64,000 nucleotides of DNA from Ctenosaura bakeri (Eukaryota; Chordata; Lepidosauria; Squamata; Iguanidae), in NCBI GenBank assembly GCA_948474755.1, contig CAOLHI010001038.1, forward strand, positions 434,001-498,000. The letters run 5' to 3'. Under the pieces are notes generated by a model. The model searched no databases. It had not been told where the DNA came from and saw only the letters and a list, made by a program, of their open reading frames with translations. Positions within the stretch are counted from its first letter, which is position 1, and each line of letters starts with the position of its first letter. Made by a program: the position numbers and the translations under genes. Of the stretch, positions 41,329 through 52,259 are shown in pieces.

Positions 41329-41475
41329 GAAATGGATACCGTATTGCCCAAAATTTGTCACTATCTTCATATATGACTATATGCATACAGGACCACCAAA
41401 AAGACGGAATAAATGGATACGATATTGTCCAGAATTTGTCACTATATCGCTGTATGACTATATGCCCATATAAAC
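41329..41475. repeat. Tandem duplication, 81-bp period, two copies
   Basis: AATGGATACCGTATTGCCCA (41331) repeats as AATGGATACGATATTGTCCA (41412), each followed by GAATTTGTCACTAT-like and TGACTATATGC words. Confidence 0.88.
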
Positions 41476-41832
41476 ACCTGAAAGCTGACCAGAAGTCACA
41501 TTTTTCTCTTCCTTTTCTTTTTCTTTTTAAATTTGCCTTCTGTACTTTTCAGTTTTTACCATATTGTATTTTAGTTTTCTGTCTTTCCGTTCTGGCTCTA
41601 ATCTTTGTAACTTTTAATGTATTTTTAAAAACGTTCTTCTTTTTTATTGATTTTATATCTTCTTCTTTATTTCATACAATCAGTGTTACATATAATTCAA
41701 CCTCGCTTATATCCATTAATCTTTAAACTCTCCTATTCTGAATATCTTATCAAATTAATAACTCCTCTTGACTTCCCCCTCTTTTGGTCTTGGTACTTAT
41801 TCCTTAACTATGTTTATTATGTGTTTAAATTT

Positions 41833-41835
<3 letters not shown>
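41476..41835. other. T-rich low-complexity stretch
   Basis: Pyrimidine- and T-rich on plus, producing open frames rich in Phe, Leu, Ile and Ser. It could be a LINE 3' UTR but no diagnostic end is visible. Confidence 0.4.
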
Positions 41836-41875
<40 letters not shown>

Positions 41876-41876
41876 G
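41836..41876. repeat. (TATC)n microsatellite
   Basis: About ten TATC units, then GTGTGTGCGTGT. Confidence 0.95.
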
Positions 41877-41949
41877 TGTGTGCGTGTAATATATATACAT
41901 ATACATATCTGTGTGTAACATGTATGTGTTTTATATATATTTATATATT

Positions 41950-42319
41950 TTTATAGAATTGTATAGAATTATAGAAGAAATTTATTAAGAAGATTTTTTG
42001 TCATTACTCTTATTATAATAAGAATATATGTTTATAATTATATAAAGAATTAATATATATTAAGAATATATATAATACATAATATAATTACTATATATTA
42101 AGAATATATATATATATATATATATTAAGAATATATTAAGAATTAAGAATTGTTTTTGTCATTACTCTTATTATAATAAGAATATATATATAGATATATA
42201 GAATTAATATATATTAAGAATATATATATCATCTAATTACTATATATTAAGAATATATATATTAAGAATATATTAAGAATTAAGAATTGTTTTTGTCATT
42301 ACACTTATTATAATGTGTA

Positions 42320-42354
<35 letters not shown>

Positions 42355-42440
42355 TCTTATTATAATAAGAGTAACGACAAAAAAATTATTCTTAATTCTT
42401 CCTAATAAAATTCTTCTATAATTCTATACAACTGTAAAAA
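41950..42440. repeat. AT-rich inverted repeat with internal palindromic units
   Basis: Arms of about 80 bp (41951-42030 and about 42350-42437) are inverse copies carrying GTATAGAATTATAGAAGAA and TTTTTTGTCATTACTCTTAT. The perfect 16-bp palindrome TCTTATTATAATAAGA occurs at 42008, 42166 and 42355, with a mutated version near 42304. Between arms are repeated ATATTAAGAATATAT units and a GT/TA tract (42315-42352). Confidence 0.88.
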
Positions 42441-43000
42441 AATCTTCTTCTTAATAGAGATTATTTTTTTAAAACCAAAATTCTCATTCATCCCATTTTG
42501 TAATTAATCCTCTGTCTGCAATAGCTGGGACTGTCCTTGCCAAATCCGGACGCTTAGAGGGTATGCAGTGCTGTGGGGTTCTGGGAACCGTGGTCCAGAA
42601 AAGGTAACTTTTTCCCCAGGCTGTGGCTCCCTTTCCCACCTTCTCCGTGGACCTCCCAGGCGCATCCTCCTCGGGCTGGCCCTGGCGGGTGAAGGCCTGC
42701 TCGTCCAGACAGACGTGGGCCTGATCCGGCCAAGGAGCGCAGCTCCATTCTCCATCCCAGAGGAGGGACTCCAAGTCAAGCCCTTCATCGGGTCCTGAGG
42801 CAGAAGAATCCCCACCAACAGCCTCTTTCCCATTGTGGCAAAACTTTGTTTTCATCACCATGGATACAGAAAGGTTCTGCCTGACTCTTTTCCCAAGTTT
42901 TTTTTTTGGGGGGGGGGTAGAAAAGAAAAAAAATCCAATATGACGGAAGAATCTGTTCTGCAGACGCCGCGTCACCCCAGGCAGCTGTGTTTACTCCACA
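42441..43000. other. GC-rich island in AT-rich surroundings, no gene supported
   Basis: 42540-42800 is markedly richer in G+C and CpG than the preceding 1 kb. A 163-codon minus frame (42484-42975) covers it, and two further minus frames and a plus frame overlap, so composition explains the open frames. GGTTCTGGGAACCGTGGTCC with AGAAAAGGTAACTTTTTCCC (42580-42618) looks like an antisense copy of family E. Confidence 0.4.
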
Positions 43001-44084
43001 TTGTCGATGTTACTTATTATTTGGCTCCATCAAGTGGAAAACACAAATATGATTAAGCCGAGGTGGGAAGAGGATACCCTTTTAGCACTCCGCGGTGACA
43101 CGCTTTTGGGAAACCTCGGTCCCGCTTTGAGCAAGAGTGGCTCAGATTTATTTATATATTTCTTTGACTCATTCAAACTTTTATTTCACATCTTATGTGC
43201 AAAGATCTGCAGGCAATGCTACAAGGCTTTAAGCAATTTGAACAACAGTTTGGAAGACTGTGAGGAATTTAAGATGGTTCAAAAGTGTGCAAAACGGCAG
43301 ATGCACCAAAATCAACAATCTAAGCAAAATGAGTGAAGGATGGTGGGGACTGTAAAGTAACTTTTCTAAGTCCTGCAGAGTTAATCTCCTCATTGAATGG
43401 AAAAGATTCCGGACACTAAGGCTGAATTGCCCAGCCTCTGGAAAGGAGTGGTTTCCTAGGACTGACTTGTTCACAAGGGATCTGGCACAAGCCAGCGCAG
43501 TTGTGCCTTTGCACAATGGCAACGGGCCGCTTCCACGCCGATGGGGTGGCAGATCTACTTTGGATGTCAGGCCAGGCTTCGGTGGATCCACTGCAGGTTT
43601 TCGTTAGCTTCAAGTGAGCTCTCCAAGGGCAGCGCTGCTTAGGAATAAGGTTAAGCTCTCCTAAAGCCTGGATGAAAACCTTCCGTGAATTCACCGCCGC
43701 TTTAACATGGGAGGCACCAGCTACCACTGTGTGTAACTGAAGGGGCTACCGAAGGCACGAGGGACGGACAAAGACCAGCAGATTTAGACAGATACTCTTT
43801 GGGCAACTAAAAATTGCATTTTAAATGTATGTGGGGCGAAGAGAGAGAGGTTTTCTTTAAGACCACAGTGTACAAGAAAAGGGAGATTTAGCCAAGCGTT
43901 TGGAAACAGATCATTAAAATTAATTTGTCACACATACTGAATGCATTAAAATTTTCAACAACCATTTTAGATTCCATTATTTTAAGCATTACAAGCCAGC
44001 AGTCTTCTTTTCTGAATAATGGTTGGTGGCTGGTCCTGTTCTCCCTTTAACTCATTACCGGTCATCTCGGTAACCTTGCTTAAT
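43001..44084. other. Unique stretch, no gene supported
   Basis: A family E core GTAAAGTAACTTTTCTAAGT lies at about 43350-43370. An AT-rich block at 43900-44010 has ATTAAAATTAATTTGTC. Frames up to 120 codons have no domain. Confidence 0.4.
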
Positions 44085-44250
44085 GGTCGCTGTGGTATGC
44101 CTTAAACACATTTCCAATTGATAGCGAACCTAAGGCAAACCAATCACAGGGTTTTCTTGGCAAGATTTCTTCAGAGGGCCTTTGTTCTTGCCCTCCTCTG
44201 AGGCTGAGACAGTGTGACTTGCCCAGGGTCACCCGGTACTTGTACTTCAG
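44085..44250 (-). mobile_element. Squamate tRNA-derived SINE, head missing
   Basis: CAATCACAGGGTTTTCTTGG, CAAGATTTCTTCAGAGGGCC, GAGGCTGAGACAGTGTGACT and GGGTCACCCGGTAC, then it stops. Confidence 0.78.
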
Positions 44251-45204
44251 TGCCCGAACATGCTAACTCTCTAAAATTTCCTTAACAATGGGATTTTATT
44301 TCATTTTTTTAAAAAAAAAAAAACTTTGGTGGTTTAACCAAAGCTTTAGATTAAAAAGTTTGCTGAAATATGCTGGTTTGCTCTTTTTGTTCCTTATGCG
44401 TTCAATGTGATTTCTGCCTCTGGTACCAAATCTTCTGTTGAAGGACACCCAGAAATACACCTGCTTCATTATATACCGCTAATATATTCATGGCCTCTTC
44501 CCAAAAGGGCAAATGTTTTGGGAGGTTGAGGCATTTACTGTTGTTCTTTCGTTTTTCTTAATATCCCAATAACACTGCTATCATCCTGGACTTACCAGCT
44601 GCAACATTTTATTTTCGCCTTTTTATTTCTGAGATGTATTGGAACTCTGGCCTAAGATAAAGCAGAGCCAATTAATTGTCTGTACCTGTGTGCCGATTCA
44701 CCGTCCAACCGTTAAGTGAATGGGTCTACTTTAGTAGGGAAAATGAGCAAGAGTTCAGCCCATATGTTCTCCTCTGCTTCATCTCTTTTCTTTTTAATTT
44801 TTTTTTCTTTTTAGAGTTACAGTGCTTTCTAGTTTATTAGTGAAAAGGCACTTTTGCCCTATAATTCTTTAAAAATACAGAGAGGAGAAAATTTGCCTTT
44901 CGAACCATTACCACCACCTAAGCAAACCGTGCAACCAGTTTAACAAAATCTTGGAGTCCTAAACCAGGTGCAAGGAATCACTGTAAACCCCCTTCCAAAA
45001 AAGAATCGAAGGACGCAGAGGGGAGAATAATCAGGGAAACCCAAAAAGGCGTATTACGAGAACTCATGCTTCTCTGGACCCATCTGGAAAAGGTCTTGGA
45101 TGCAGACCAGAGAATAATGTGCTTGAATTAATGTTAGAAACACAGGGTACTTGGTGGTTTGCTTATTTTGGATAGGGTCAGTGCCAACTGCGCACAGATA
45201 CAGC
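44251..45204. other. Unique stretch, nothing recognised
   Basis: T-rich and A-rich runs near 44310 and 44790; no gene or repeat supported. Confidence 0.45.
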
Positions 45205-45246
45205 TGACTGTTACTGACTCAGACCACAAGTCCACCTAGCTTAGGA
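45205..45246 (-). mobile_element. Antisense SINE-type fragment
   Basis: GACTCAGACCACAAGTCCAC and CTAGCTTAGG match the phrase at 28106-28135. Confidence 0.45.
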
Positions 45247-45284
45247 TAATCACACTCAAGATGCATTCCAACAACTCCTCAAAA

Positions 45285-45580
45285 GAGAGCAAATATCAAC
45301 ATGCAGAGATGCGCTATGTCAGCACTACACAGTAATCCCCATGCAACAGCAGCATTGCATAACATATGCCATGGAGGGATGCTATTGTGCAATGCATACC
45401 CACAATGTGTGATATTGTAACATGCAATGTACAACTGCAGTGCGTCATGCGCAACCCACACCATACAATGAGTCATCATAATGGACAACATTGCTGTATG
45501 TGCAGCTGTGCTTCCTCTGCTGTCAGCAGAATATGTCTGTTGCACCGTGGTGGAAAATTCACCCTGGATGCCTAGCATGA
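45285..45580. repeat. TGCA-rich dispersed repeat, family C, copy C5
   Basis: CATGCAACAGCAGCATTGCA, TATTGTGCAATGCATACCC, TGTAACATGCAATGTACAAC and CAGAATATGTCTGTTGCACC; the last is the inverse of 35355-35374. Confidence 0.68.
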
Positions 45581-45884
45581 CAGACAGGTGCATGTTTTAC
45601 TATGCTACCATAATGTGGCTCTGTAGTAATTTTCTGAGTGTCAAGGCAGGCTTTATGGAGAATGCATTGTTTAATCCAATTAGTCCATTTTTCTTCTCAC
45701 AATGAAATTTCCTTAAAAACACATTATCCAGCTGTAGACTTACAAATTAGGTCCATTTTTACTTTCCAATGACCAATCATAAAACAAAGCACACCAAATA
45801 TAAAATACAGCAATAAGGAAAAGCATGTGCTACGAAAAACAGATGTCTTTCACCTCGTCATGGAATATCTCTTCCAAAAAGGTT
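45581..45884. other. Short unique stretch
   Basis: Nothing recognised. Confidence 0.35.
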
Positions 45885-46005
45885 CAGAAGATGCTGTCTA
45901 GTTTGACCCTGAGACATTTTAATTGAAGATACCAGAGATTAAATCTAGGACCACCTTCTTCCCCAAAAGCAAGAGAGCTGCCATTTAGCTACACATCCTC
46001 TCTGG
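45885..46005 (-). mobile_element. Antisense tRNA-derived SINE remnant (second SINE type)
   Basis: GATACCAGAGATTAAATCTA, GGACCACCTTCTTCCCCAAA and GAGCTGCCATTTAGCTACAC resemble the inverse of a tRNA-like head (A box side at the right). Strongly diverged. Confidence 0.5.
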
Positions 46006-46879
46006 AGAGTTATGAGATACCGTTCAGTGTGCATTTAAATGGGAAAAGTTAGTTCCCCAAGAACTGGAATACTAACATATATGGAGAATGTGTTCTGTCA
46101 TTTTGCATTAGTTGAATTTTGACAGAATGTCAGGCCTTAGAACTTGCAAGGGAATAAAGCCTATGGGGTTTTCAACTGTGTCTACATTCTTCTCTTTGTT
46201 TGGGGAAAAAAAACCCTCAGCATTTTCTTTTTTTAAAAAAATAAATTTTTCATCAAAGTTAGCAGAGGTAGTTCTACAGGGGCTTCTGAACCTGATATCT
46301 GAATATGATTATTGTTATACTGATTGGAAGATAGCCCACAAGTTTAAGGTGAGTGTATCTGCTTGTCTTTCACATCTACTAGGAAGTCCATCCTGAAGAA
46401 CTGGCAACCCTCGTTGCGCCGTTCCAGTCTCAAACTGAACCACGTGCTGCATTTCCAATCCCAAAGCAACCCAGATGGAAAGCAAGCTCTTAACAGAGGC
46501 AAACTCTTAACAGAAAGACTGGGGTGCCTTCCTCGGTATCCGTTGCCATCACATCACAACCGCCGCTGAGTTAAGCCGAAACCCAACTCCGTCTCGTTGG
46601 CACAGCTTGGGTTTCAAGTGTACAAATGCTCAGATATGGAATTTTAATTCTGGCTCTTGAGATGAATCGCTATGCCATCTACTGAACATTATTGGTATCA
46701 GACCTGTGGCTTCCAAGCCAATTCCAGCTACTGAGGTTTTGTTTAGACTAGAAGAAGAGGAGCGTCTGCAGAAGCTGTGAGCCAGCTGCAAAAAAAAAAA
46801 GACAGAACAAACCCAGTGGTTCCCTGCTCTTTCGGTTAGCTAAAGGGCAGTTCAGCCCAACACATGGCATGTAGGACTG
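46006..46879. other. Unique stretch, no gene supported
   Basis: An A-run at 46790-46801 may end an unrecognised retroelement. Chance frames only. Confidence 0.4.
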
Positions 46880-46950
46880 AGCGTGGGCTTGGAAAAGTTA
46901 CTCTTTTCAGAGTATAGTTCCTGGAATCCTCCAACCAGGATACCGTCCAA
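46880..46950. repeat. Dispersed family E, best copy
   Basis: GGCTTGGAAAAGTTACTCTT, CAGAGTATAGTTCCTGGAAT and CCTCCAACCAGG resemble the widespread reptile phrase in which an AGTTAC core is followed by an actacaactcccagaatcc-like run. Confidence 0.5.
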
Positions 46951-47579
46951 ACCCTTCTCCAAAAAACTTATGAATTATCACCCACAAAACAGTCAAAACA
47001 GAAACTGGAGGTGACATGATGTCGCTTCCCATGCCGTTGTCTTTTTCTGTGGACAAACAGGGTGAAAACTGGATCCTGCCCCCTCCCCACAGATGCCCAC
47101 CTGTGGTGAAATGTGTCATGGTTTATAGTTACAAACTCTCCCATGTTTCATCCTTCCTTCTCACGGCCTCCCTTTCTTGGACCGACTGGCCAACCCCAAC
47201 CCTGCTCAGCTTCCAGGATCAGACATAAATCACACGACAATATGGCAGCCGTATCGGCTCCGTTCATAATTTGTCCCATTCAATAACACAAGGAACTGGG
47301 TACCCAGTTGGGGTTTAGGGCTCTTTATCTCTGCAATCCCTGCAATCCCAACTGTGCCCATTTTGTTTCATTTGATACCTTTTTATTGCATTGTGAAGAA
47401 GGGCTTTGGCAGATGATCTTGATATTGTTCTGGAAGCAGATCAAGGAAATACATTAAGGTTGGCATCCTGGTTAGAACAAACACAGGCACAAGTTGCACA
47501 TTAAACATGTGATTTTCCTCTTTTGGACCATGGGAAACAATCGCATCCAGCTGAAGGCAATATAAGCAGAGTCTCATAC
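46951..47579. other. Unique stretch, no gene supported
   Basis: Chance frames only (70-81 codons). Confidence 0.4.
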
Positions 47580-47710
47580 GCTGGATTGCTGCACAGACAG
47601 TGTGTTATCACTGCACAGTGTGTGTTATCTCTACACAACTATGTGTTGTGTGCTGCCGTTGCACAATGGGTTCTCAGCCATATGCCTTGAATATACCCAC
47701 ATACGTTGTT
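47580..47710. repeat. TGCA-rich dispersed repeat, family C, copy C6 (partial)
   Basis: ATTGCTGCACAGACAGTGTG, ATCACTGCACAGTGTGTGTT and TGCCGTTGCACAATGGG. Confidence 0.45.
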
Positions 47711-48139
47711 CTATGTACTACACAACCACAACCCCTTCTTTTTAAAAAAATGTGATTTGGGGGCAATTTAGGCCCCCCCAAACAAAGCAGAGCTGCCACA
47801 AATATGTGAAAACACACAATAACGCCACCATCCCACTCCCACAAGCACCTCAGAAGCTCATATTACATCCAAATCTCTCAATTTCTCTCTGTGCTCCTTC
47901 TCAAAATGGAAACAGGAAGTGATCTGTTTCCATTTTGAGAGGAGTCTCAGAGGAAAACAGATATTTAGGTGTGTGGTGGGGGTGGGAGCATGACTCATAG
48001 GGGTTTGTGAGAGGAACAGTTGCCCTCTGGCCCTTCCCACGGTTGCCAACCTTCCTCTGAGGAAGAGGAGTCCCCTACAAGGGAAGAGGAGGATGGGGTG
48101 GAATTTTGTCTGGCAGAACTTTTCTGGCCCCCGATTTGA
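47711..48139. other. Unique stretch, with a short hairpin
   Basis: CTCAAAATGGAAACAG at 47901-47916 has its inverse CTGTTTCCATTTTGAG at 47924-47939, a 16-bp perfect inverted repeat with a 7-bp spacer. No gene. Confidence 0.6.
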
Positions 48140-48260
48140 AAGGTCATGGAGCAATCACAGTGGCTCTGATTAGCTTCCATGTCAGTGGAGCGGTGAATCA
48201 ACTCTAGGGCTTCAGTCCCAAATTTATACAAGCTCTCCAAAGTGCTGAACCTCTACCCCC
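48140..48260. repeat. Family D fragment, D5
   Basis: GATTAGCTTCCATGTCAGTG, GAGCGGTGAATCAACTCTAG, CAGTCCCAAATTTATACAAG and AAAGTGCTGAACC are in D1 order. Confidence 0.5.
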
Positions 48261-49299
48261 CCCCAATAAATCTTTAAATAAAGGTTTAAATCTTTAAGTC
48301 CTTTAAAGTTCAGACTAAACTCAGAATGGATTCACCTCCATTGGCCATGCGCTCCAGAAACACGAGCCATTTTATCCAAGGTCTGAAATGATATTTAGTG
48401 GAGACAAAGTGCATGAAAAAGAGAACTTTTCTTTACCTCCCAACATATTTTTATTTTCCCCCATGTCCTGCATTTAAAAAAAATGGGGAGGGGGAGCATA
48501 AGAACATTTGTTTCCAATCTTTTATGTGGAAAACTTTGCATGTAACATAAAAATCCTCTGGCACGAGAGACCGCTTGTGGGGAAGTGATGTGATTATAAT
48601 GTGATATTTGAGCTGAATTCTACCCAACCAAGCCGCTGAAATGGGATTGTGAGTCTTTTTGGCTGAATTTCTTGGTGACACCTGCTGATGAGCGGACTTG
48701 GCTCTGGTGAGCAGCCGCAACAGGTGAGCCTTATGGACTGGGTCTCCAGCATCCCTGTGAAGAAAAGAGAGTAAGAGAACTGCACCATTCCTGAACAAGC
48801 TGCACCTTCCATGTCCAAAGATGCTGACTGATGTCCTGCATTGGCCACTTAGGCCCTTTCTGCAGGACGTTGTTGTCCTGCAATGGAGACAGGAGAAAGA
48901 TGGGACAATAACAATGGTTACGCATGACATCGTTATGGTCCCATCCTTCTCCCATCCTCAGGTGGCACAATCAGGTGGTAAATCATTGATGGGTTTTCCT
49001 CTTCGATGACCCATGATAGTGCCACCATCTTACCTGGTCTGTGGATGGTCTGGAAGCACAATGACTGCATTCCCCACCCCAGCACAGCCTTGGAATGTAC
49101 CCAGCTGTGCTGAGGAAGAAAGAGGCGAGGCCACTGTGCTTCCTTCATTAACAGAGGCAGCTGGTGTGGAGGGGAGCACTCCTGTCATGCTCCATTCCCA
49201 GCAGAGCCACTCCTGGGATCTCCATAAGAGGATGTTGGAAGGACGTAGGGTACAGAATGGGCCTTAGTTATGTCTCCAGGTCTGCTTACCCGCAGCCCA
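48261..49299. other. Unique stretch, no gene supported
   Basis: The 159-codon minus frame (48451-48930) and others overlap in several phases without domains. Confidence 0.45.
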
Positions 49300-49545
49300 C
49301 CTGAAGATTAGCACCTGGGTGGAGGAAGTCCATTCCACTTCTGATTGAGGTGCAGGGAAATATTTCCACGCCCTTCCACCAGTGAGCAAAGCTATGTCTG
49401 ATTGTCACAACCTTGCTGGCTGATGGTTGCAGGGTGGACATGTCATCCTTCTTGATCCCCAATTGGAAGCTCTGTAGGCTTTCTTCTCCTCATCTGACTG
49501 CTGGCTCCTAAGGTGGGCTGGGGTGGCATTTATGTAATCTTACAG
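49300..49545. repeat. Dispersed repeat family B, copy B4
   Basis: Left CAGCCCACCTGAAGATTAGC roughly inverts the right end GCTCCTAAGGTGGGCTG (about 49506). Between, AACCTTGCTGGCTGATGG matches B2. This copy is about 220-245 bp. Confidence 0.55.
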
Positions 49546-49756
49546 CAAAAATATGTGGTGGTGGTGCAAATTTTTCTGGATCTGGGAGCTTTGGGAGGGC
49601 TTCAGGGGCTACCCTTTGAGGCCCCAAGGGTGGCTTGTGGCCCACAAGTAGCCACTTCACACACCTTTACTTTGTGAAACTGAAGCTGGAGTCGCTTTTC
49701 ATGCTGGCATTCTGAGATGCCAGCACACACCACACTAAAGACACCTGGCTGTATCG

Positions 49757-49800
49757 TATTTGTCAACATCCTTCTTGAACTGTGGTGCCCAGAGCCTATT
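49757..49800 (-). mobile_element. CR1-like LINE short fragment
   Basis: TTTGTCAACATCCTTCTTGA and ACTGTGGTGCCCAGAGCC match the distal part of 38701-39265. Confidence 0.55.
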
Positions 49801-50734
49801 TAAAAGGTGAATTGATGCTTCTGGTTGCTTCCAGGAGAACTAACCTGCCTTGCAGGGAGGTCAGAAAAAGGATTTGGGGAGTCTGGAGGGGCAAAGAGCC
49901 CTTGCCTTGCCCGTCTCCATGTAGGAGCTAGAAGTTATCGTCAGGGAATTCTTGACCCTTTATAAAAACTCCAATGGGGCAAACAAGGGCAACAGCTATG
50001 ATGATGATGACAGTCATGATGATGATTGCCACACTCTACTCCCCATAGGGAGCCCAGGCAGGGATATAATTCTGTTTTTCTTGGGATCGCTCAAGGGCTC
50101 CTTGCTTTGTACTCTTGCCTCCCGGTTCCCAGTATATTCTAACTGCCGTAATTAGATCTATGCAGAGTAGCACACAATGTCAGGAGCCTTTCTTTGGCAG
50201 ATGCCGTATCTCCTGAAGCTATCAGATATGAGCAACACTTAAAACCATTACAGCGTCCCTGTTGAGGAATCGGCCTTCTCCGGTTTCACCCGGTTGCCAA
50301 GAAATGCTATTAAAATTTGGCATGATCGAACCATGTCCTGCATTCATGACATTTTACTAACGTAACAGGTCTCGGGCTGACCTGCACACAACTGATTTAA
50401 TGCCAGTGCCTTTGGTGGAACCGACCCAGGTCTGTATCAAACGAGATCGGCATCAGGCCGAGCATATCTAATTTAATTTAGTGGATCTTTGCCCTTGACA
50501 GTTTCAGCTGTCTTTTTGAAGTAGTGTCAGTGGAAGTCTGAAACAATCTGTAAATCAAAAAAGAGGCTTTGCCAGATGAGTTGCAGCTGAAGGTTTGGGG
50601 CTCTCTTTCCCTCCTAGTAAAACTAAGAGAATTCAGCCATCTCGAAAGATTTTCTTGGGTGAGATCAACAAATTTCATTTGGTGGGGCTGAGTCTGGAGG
50701 AAAGGACTTTTCATGTGCTGAAGACATTTAGGTG
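49801..50734. other. Low-repeat stretch, possible regulatory DNA
   Basis: A (GAT)n spot lies at 49997-50025. From about 50140 to 50490 no repeat is recognised, CpG is retained in an AT-moderate context (CTCCGGTTTCACCCGG, CAAACGAGATCGGCATC), and TCTAATTTAATTTAGTGG ends the block. It is a candidate conserved non-coding element only. Confidence 0.35.
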
Positions 50735-51025
50735 CTGAAATTACAGAGCTGGAAGGACTCACAAAAACCATCCAGTCCAATCCCTTGCCAAGCAGGAATC
50801 TGTGAAGGCATTCCTGAAAGATGGCTATCCAAACTCTGTTGAAAGATCTCCAAAGTAGGAGCATCTACCATGCTTTGAAGCAGCCCATTCCACTGTTGAA
50901 TAGCTCCTGTAGTCAAGATGGTCTTCCTAATTTTTAGGTGGAATCTCTTTTCTTGATATTCGGATCCATTAGTTTATGTTCTAATCTCTGGAGCAGCAGA
51001 AGACAAGCTTGCTTCATCTTCTGTT
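50735..51025 (-). mobile_element. CR1-like LINE 3' region
   Basis: AGAGCTGGAAGGACTCACAA, CCATCCAGTCCAATCCCTTG, CCCATTCCACTGTTGAATAG and CTGGAGCAGCAGAAGACAAG. More diverged than the 38.7-kb copy. Confidence 0.78.
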
Positions 51026-51033
51026 TCAAATGA

Positions 51034-51127
51034 GGCAACTGGCAAAACCACCTCTGACGATTCCCTGCCTAAGAAAACCCTGTGAAATCCATGGGGTTGC
51101 CATAAGTCAACAGGTGACTTGAAGGAA
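51034..51127 (+). mobile_element. Squamate SINE tail, sense, split by MITE A11
   Basis: GGCAAAACCACCTCTGACGA, CTAAGAAAACCCTGTGAAAT, GGGTTGCCATAAGTCAACAG and GTGACTTGAAGG. The family's next letters would be CACACAAC; ACACATCC follows the MITE at 51307, so the MITE sits in the SINE's last bases. Confidence 0.75.
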
Positions 51128-51306
51128 GCCTTTCTACACTAGACTGTTATAGTGCTATTATTCCACTTTCAACATCCTATGGAATCCTTGGGTCTGTAGT
51201 TTAGGGAAGCGCCTCAAAGGCCCCTCCCTAAACTACAAACCCCAAGATTCCATAGGATGATGAAAGTGGAATAATAGCACTATAACAGTCTAGTGTGGAA
51301 ATGGCC
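51128..51306. mobile_element. Palindromic MITE, family A, copy A11, in a SINE tail
   Basis: GCCTTTCTACACTAGACTG and CAGTCTAGTGTGGAAATGGCC-type ends. Both inner arms read TGTAGTTTAGGGA (inverse TCCCTAAACTACA), a variant shared between arms. Confidence 0.83.
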
Positions 51307-51989
51307 ACACATCCACAGAGAGTCCATGAAATCTCCAGTAGCAATCAGCTGTTTAGTCTTTGATGTGTCCTTTTTCATGCTATAATGTTCCCCAAAATCA
51401 CCTCAAAGATCATACAGAAATCGATATACCTTTCCTACATTAATCAATTGGTCTACAGGCAGGTGAATATCTAGATAGAATTTTCTTTCCATCCATTTGC
51501 AGCTTGGTCCTTCCACAAATTTTGAGGTATATTGTTTTGTCTACACTCAGCAGCTGACAGACTCTGGGTGCAGCCCTGATCTTTAAAAGAGACATAATCC
51601 AGAGTCGATTTATGGGCGAGTTTTGCAAACGTCAATGTTGGGTTAAGCAAGTATTTTTGACGGCATTCTACCTCCAAGTTTAATGTCAAAGTTGAAGGTG
51701 GGGCAGTGATGTGACAAATGGAAATTTGGCTGCATGTTTCAAAGGCAAAGAACAGAACTGGTCAGTAATGGTCGTAAATGTGAGCCAGAATTCCCGTGTG
51801 AACCCAGGCGAGTGGAGATTTTGCAAAGATAAGTGGATGTTTGCAAAATGAAAGGTCTGTATGTTTGGCAACCATGCAGGGAGAGGCTATTTTGCAGACT
51901 GGAGAACATTTCTCAGTACCTTTAATATTCAGTTTGGGGATGTCATTCTGCCCATCATAGCTGCTGAACAATATTAACAATATCTCACT
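51307..51989. other. Unique stretch, nothing recognised
   Basis: Chance frames only (60-73 codons). Confidence 0.4.
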
Positions 51990-52062
51990 AATTTTATTTT
52001 GCTTCGTTTTATCTAGATCCCCTCTTTTCTCCCTATATGGGACCCAAGGTGGAATGCAACAC
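51990..52062 (-). repeat. Antisense L2-like 3' tail module
   Basis: TTTTATTTTGCTTCG, CCCCTCTTTTCTCCCTATAT and GGGACCCAAGGTGGAATGCA. Confidence 0.5.
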
Positions 52063-52125
52063 AGCATAGCTAAAACTTCCTGTTAACAAACCATTTAAAA
52101 CAAATTTATTAAACAACCCTGGGGT

Positions 52126-52259
52126 TTGCACTTTAGGGGTGGGCTTTTAGAATCCTCAGCCCGAGAGCTCTGTGGCCTCTGTAACCTGCAAACCCCAGGA
52201 TTCCATAGGATATTAAAAGTGGAATCATAGCACTATAACAACAGAGTGTGGAAATGGCC
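52126..52259. mobile_element. Palindromic MITE, family A, copy A12 (outer left arm missing)
   Basis: Starts at ACCCTGGGGTTTGCACTTTA and ends ACAGAGTGTGGAAATGGCC. The left outer ~50 bp are absent. Confidence 0.75.
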
